Of a stretch of 64,000 bases of DNA, positions 60,836-64,000 are shown in pieces; the first letter of the stretch is position 1; every line of letters begins with the position of its first letter. The stretch comes from Melastoma dodecandrum. Its lineage: Eukaryota; Streptophyta; Magnoliopsida; Myrtales; Melastomataceae. The translations under genes and the position numbers were made by a program. A model generated the notes under the pieces. It ran no database searches. It had not been told where the DNA came from and saw only the letters and a list, made by a program, of their open reading frames with translations. The stretch covers positions 352,106-416,105 of the forward strand of contig JARUPY010000506.1 of the NCBI GenBank assembly GCA_029817715.1, given 5' to 3'.

Positions 60836-61146
60836 TGTGAGAAAATAGTCTTACACTGGATAAAGAAAGGCCTTGGGACCAATGCTAGGGTTGGGTCCCA
60901 TCACCTAATTGTTATCTTTTAGATGAAAGGATATTCCAACACGATTTCTAACGTGGCAATAGAGCTAAATTCGTCTCGTCATACAAGGATTCCGAACGAG
61001 GGCCGCCCGAACCCCGGATAGGGGGAGGTTGCGGGGAAATAGTCCCACACTGGATACAAAAAGGCCTAGGCCAATGCATAGGGTTGAGACCATTTACCCT
61101 AATTGTTAATTTTTAAGTGAATGGAAATCCCGACACGATTTCTAAT
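60836..61146 (+). mobile_element. TRIM retroelement a (complete)
   Basis: LTR 1 (about 60836-60952; consensus TGTGGGGAAATAGTCCCACA at its start, TTTCTAAC at its end) is followed by a PBS-like TGGCAATAGAGC, about 80 bases of internal sequence ending in a GGGGGAGG purine tract, and LTR 2 (61030-61146). Flanking CTCAG/GTCAG resembles a 5-bp target duplication, and copy 4 of the F-box gene shows the empty site. No coding capacity: a terminal-repeat retrotransposon in miniature. Confidence 0.78.
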
Positions 61147-61375
61147 AGTCAGGGATTCCCACTCGGAATAACCCTCGGAAACACCATTCAAATCTTTATC
61201 CAGCATATTAAGTGTGGCGAACAGTCAACACTTTCAGTAAATTCCAACTTATCTTCCCCAAATACCCATTAGCCAAAGGATGGAAACCAACGCGACGACA
61301 ACCAGTGATTCGTCAAGGATTCACAATGCAGCAGCGCCATCGGCAAGACGTAGACATCACTAGCCGCAAACAATG

Positions 61376-61680
61376 GATAAAAGAAAGGCCCGGGCCATAT
61401 GCATTCATAGGGTTGGGACCCATCACCTAATTGCTAGTTTTTAGGTGAAAGGTAATATCAGGGACACGATTTCTAACATGGTATCAGAGCTAAATTTGTC
61501 CCGTGGTACTAACGATTCCAAACAAATGCGCCCGACCCCCGGACAAAGATCTGATGTGGGATTAGGGGGAGGTGTGGGAAAAATAATCTCGCACTGGATA
61601 AACGAAAGGCTTGGGCTAGTTGGGGACCCTCTTACCTAATTACTAGCTTTAAAGTGAAGGGAAATCCAGACACGATTTCT
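61376..61680 (+). mobile_element. TRIM retroelement b (5' LTR truncated)
   Basis: It begins inside LTR 1 (GGATAAAAGAAAGGCC), fused to F-box pseudogene sequence. PBS TGGTATCAGAGC near 61482, purine tract GGGGGAGG near 61565, then LTR 2. The same truncated junction recurs in elements c and e, so these copies were duplicated as blocks and not inserted separately. Confidence 0.75.
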
Positions 61681-61904
61681 AACCGTCAGGGATTAAACAC
61701 TTTATCGGGCATATAGGTGTGGTGAAACAGTCAAAACCACTTTCAGTAAATTCCAACATTATCTTCCCCAAATTACCATTAGCAAAGAATGGAAAACCCA
61801 CACGACGGTCATATGGAAAACCCACACGACGACAACCAGAGATTCGTCAAGGATTCACACGTTACAGCAGTTACCATCGGCCAAGACGTAGACAGCACTA
61901 GCCG

Positions 61905-62275
61905 CAACACTGGATAAAGAAAAGGGCCTGGGCCAATAACATATTTTAGGGTTGGGGACCCATCACCATAATTGGTTTAGCTTTTAGATGGAAAGAAAAT
62001 CCTGACACGGGATTTTTTTAACATGGTATCAGAGCTAAATTTCGTCCCGTCGTACAAAAGATTTCAGAACGAGGGCCGCCGGAACCCCCGGGACAAAGAT
62101 CCGATGTGGCGATTTAGCCCGAGAGGTGGCGGGAAAAATTAGGTCTCACACTCGGTTAAGAAAAGGCCCTGAGGTCAATGGCATAGCGTCTGGGGTTGAG
62201 ATCCTTATACCTATTTGCCTTGCTTTTAAGTGAAGGGAAATCCCGACACGATTTCTGACGGTATGGGATTTCCAC
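61905..62275 (+). mobile_element. TRIM retroelement c (5' LTR truncated)
   Basis: Same structure as element b, with many one-base insertions (for example GGCCCTGAGGTCAATGGC). PBS near 62020. Confidence 0.72.
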
Positions 62276-63770
62276 CCAGTAATACTACAAGAAAAACTTA
62301 CCCAAGGGCAAAAAGCGGTAAATCTACGATCAATGTCTCTACATTCGGTGACACGCTCCAATAATCCTGCTATCTGGTCCAATAAGAATAATAGTTGGCA
62401 ATAATAGGTCAGATGTCGACATTTAAGTTGCAAAGAGAAATCCCCATTCCCCTTGTTTTTTCTCAGAACCTGAAAGTTGCACCAAGCAAGTATAAACATT
62501 TCCGTTTCATGTACTGCTTAACATAATGATGCAGCAAAAGGAAGGTTTTCGACAGCTAAAAAACAATGAGTCAAATCCAAACTAAAAAACGACGAGCAAA
62601 GCATTAAAGCAAACCAATGCAGCAATACAGGCAAAGACCTGAAAGACAAGTGCAATGTAATCTCCAACCATACCTATAGAGCAGGCGATTACCGACAATG
62701 GAATTTATCAACTACAATGCTGTTCACTGAGAATACCCTTCATGGTGTTATCGATGATATCGTGATTCGTCTCATTGAAAGTAAGACTGAAGTTCAACTC
62801 AACTTAAACCTGGGATGGGGCTTCCTGCAGCAGCACAACTTCCTTTACAATTCCAGATGCACAGAAGCTCGCAACGTATCAAATAAGGGGCAAATGATTT
62901 CCAAGCACAAAAATTATCGTGATCCTCGTTCCCTCAAATCTTCATGTGGAACAAAGTACGCTATGGATTTGGAATTCCTTGATCGTCGAGATCTTCACTC
63001 GTGGATCATTGTACCCACTGCATAACTTAACTTCTGCGGTTCTCATCTTCCTCGTCCTACGAAAAAATATGCGATAGTAGTAACACGGTACACACGGATA
63101 ATTATATCCCTCATCGTCCTCGTCAAGATCCCGATACTATTCATACCATAACAAGTGTCTTATGTACGTAGTGGGGAAATAGTGCCTACACTGGATAAAG
63201 AAAGGCCTGGGCCATTGGCATACATAGGGTAGGGACCATTACCTAATTACTAGCTTTTAAGTGAAAGGAAAATCCCGATTTCTAATATGGTATCAGAGCT
63301 AATTTTCGTCCCGTCGTACAAAGATTCCGAACGTTGGTGGCCCGACGACCCAGGACAAATATCACGATGTGGGATTAGGCGGGGATGTGTGGGGAAATAG
63401 TCCCACACTGCATATAGAAAGGCACTGGGCCAATGACGTAGGGTTGGGACCCTTGAACTAATTGCTAGCTTTTTACGTTAATGGGAAATCCCGACAACGG
63501 ATTGTCTAATCTAGTGAGGGTATTCCAACGGGGAATAGCCTTCTAGAACACACCATTAACAACACTTTTATCCGGCATATAGGTGTGGCGAACAGTCAAC
63601 ACTTTCAGTATATTTCCTACTTTTTCTTCCCCAAATTAACATTAGCAAAACGATGAAATCCCACACGACGGACAACCAGAGATTCGTCAATGAATCACAC
63701 TGCTGCAGGGCTATCGGCAAGACGTAGACATCACTAGCCCCAACGCATGGATAAAGTAAAGGCCTGTGCG
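62276..63770 (-). pseudogene. F-box/FBD gene copy 6, decayed
   Basis: The block order of copy 5 is repeated: intron/middle part at 62280-62500, LRR-type part at 62730-63130, then TRIM d and the LRR segment 63530-63745. No intact frame. Confidence 0.68.
63165..63515 (+). mobile_element. TRIM retroelement d
   Basis: In the same position in F-box copy 6 as element a in copy 5. LTR 1 starts TGGGGAAATAG, PBS TGGTATCAGAGC is near 63289, and LTR 2 starts near 63389. Confidence 0.75.
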
Positions 63771-64000
63771 GCCATTGCATACATAGGGTTGGGATCCATC
63801 ACCTAATTGCTAGACATTTTAGGTGAAAAGAAATCCCGACACCGATTTCTAACTCGGTATCAGAGCTAAATTCGTCCCATCGTACAAAAGATTATGAACG
63901 AGGGCGCACGTCCCACCGGACATAGTTTCGATGTGGGCTTTAGGGGGTGGTGTGGAGAAATAGTTCCCACACTGAATAAAGAAAGGCATGGGCCAATGCA
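63745..64000 (+). mobile_element. TRIM retroelement e (cut by the window)
   Basis: 5'-truncated LTR 1, PBS-like TCGGTATCAGAGC near 63854, and the start of LTR 2 near 63951; it runs off the window. Confidence 0.72.

Larger units (their letters stand above)
59990..61905 (-). pseudogene. F-box/FBD gene copy 5, decayed and partly duplicated
   Basis: Pieces homologous to the middle and LRR parts of the other copies lie at 60040-60110, 60560-60830, 61150-61375 and again 61680-61905. The last two are tandem duplicates (the TTCCCCAAAT...CATTAGC block). TRIM elements interrupt the gene. No F-box start was found. Not functional. Confidence 0.7.

Overview
This window is plant nuclear DNA, almost certainly from a eudicot. 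The evidence is GT-AG introns, plant-only gene families (cucumisin-type subtilase, STP sugar carrier, F-box/FBD proteins, LRR receptor-like protein, TIR-NBS-LRR-type repeats) and a very high load of LTR retrotransposons. Nothing in the sequence fixes the species; a woody eudicot would fit, but that is a guess.

Layout. 1-1.9 kb: the 3' end of an LRR receptor-like protein (+) converging on a small secreted LysM protein (-). 2.2-9.6 kb: retrotransposon debris, two likely isolated LTRs, and a mosaic of gene fragments (LRR/malectin receptor kinase, then a UPL1/2 HECT ligase). 9.6-26.1 kb: three tandem copies of one 827-bp segment. The first is empty, the second carries a complete 11.5-kb Sirevirus-like Copia element, and the third carries a solo LTR of the same family at the same target base. 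The full element has lost reverse transcriptase and RNase H but keeps a 599-residue env-like ORF. 26.0-27.25 kb: a foldback DNA element with long terminal inverted repeats. 28.0-31.0 kb: an intact 10-exon subtilase. 31.3-33.0 kb: a second mosaic, in which a resistance-gene LRR is fused to a receptor-kinase fragment and abuts an antisense 2-oxoglutarate dioxygenase pseudogene. 33.5-40.2 kb: Copia/Gypsy debris that includes a chain of three ~1-kb palindromes joined by gag fragments, plus a 65-bp piece of plastid 16S rRNA. 40.2-43.05 kb: a decayed and an intact sugar transporter in tandem (-). 44.6-47.8 kb: a 14-exon telomerase Cajal body protein gene (-). 48.3-64 kb: a tandem cluster of about six F-box/LRR/FBD genes (-), of which only the first is near intact. 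The last part is expanded together with copies of a TRIM retroelement.

The best candidates for working genes are the subtilase, the sugar transporter, the LysM protein, the receptor-like protein (cut by the window) and the Cajal body protein (apart from frame breaks in exon 1). They do not form a pathway. The receptor-like protein and LysM protein belong to immune-type families. The dominant story is repeated local duplication, inversion and retroelement recombination. Many one-base insertions in homopolymers and in the 60-64 kb repeats suggest that part of the apparent decay is uncorrected long-read error.
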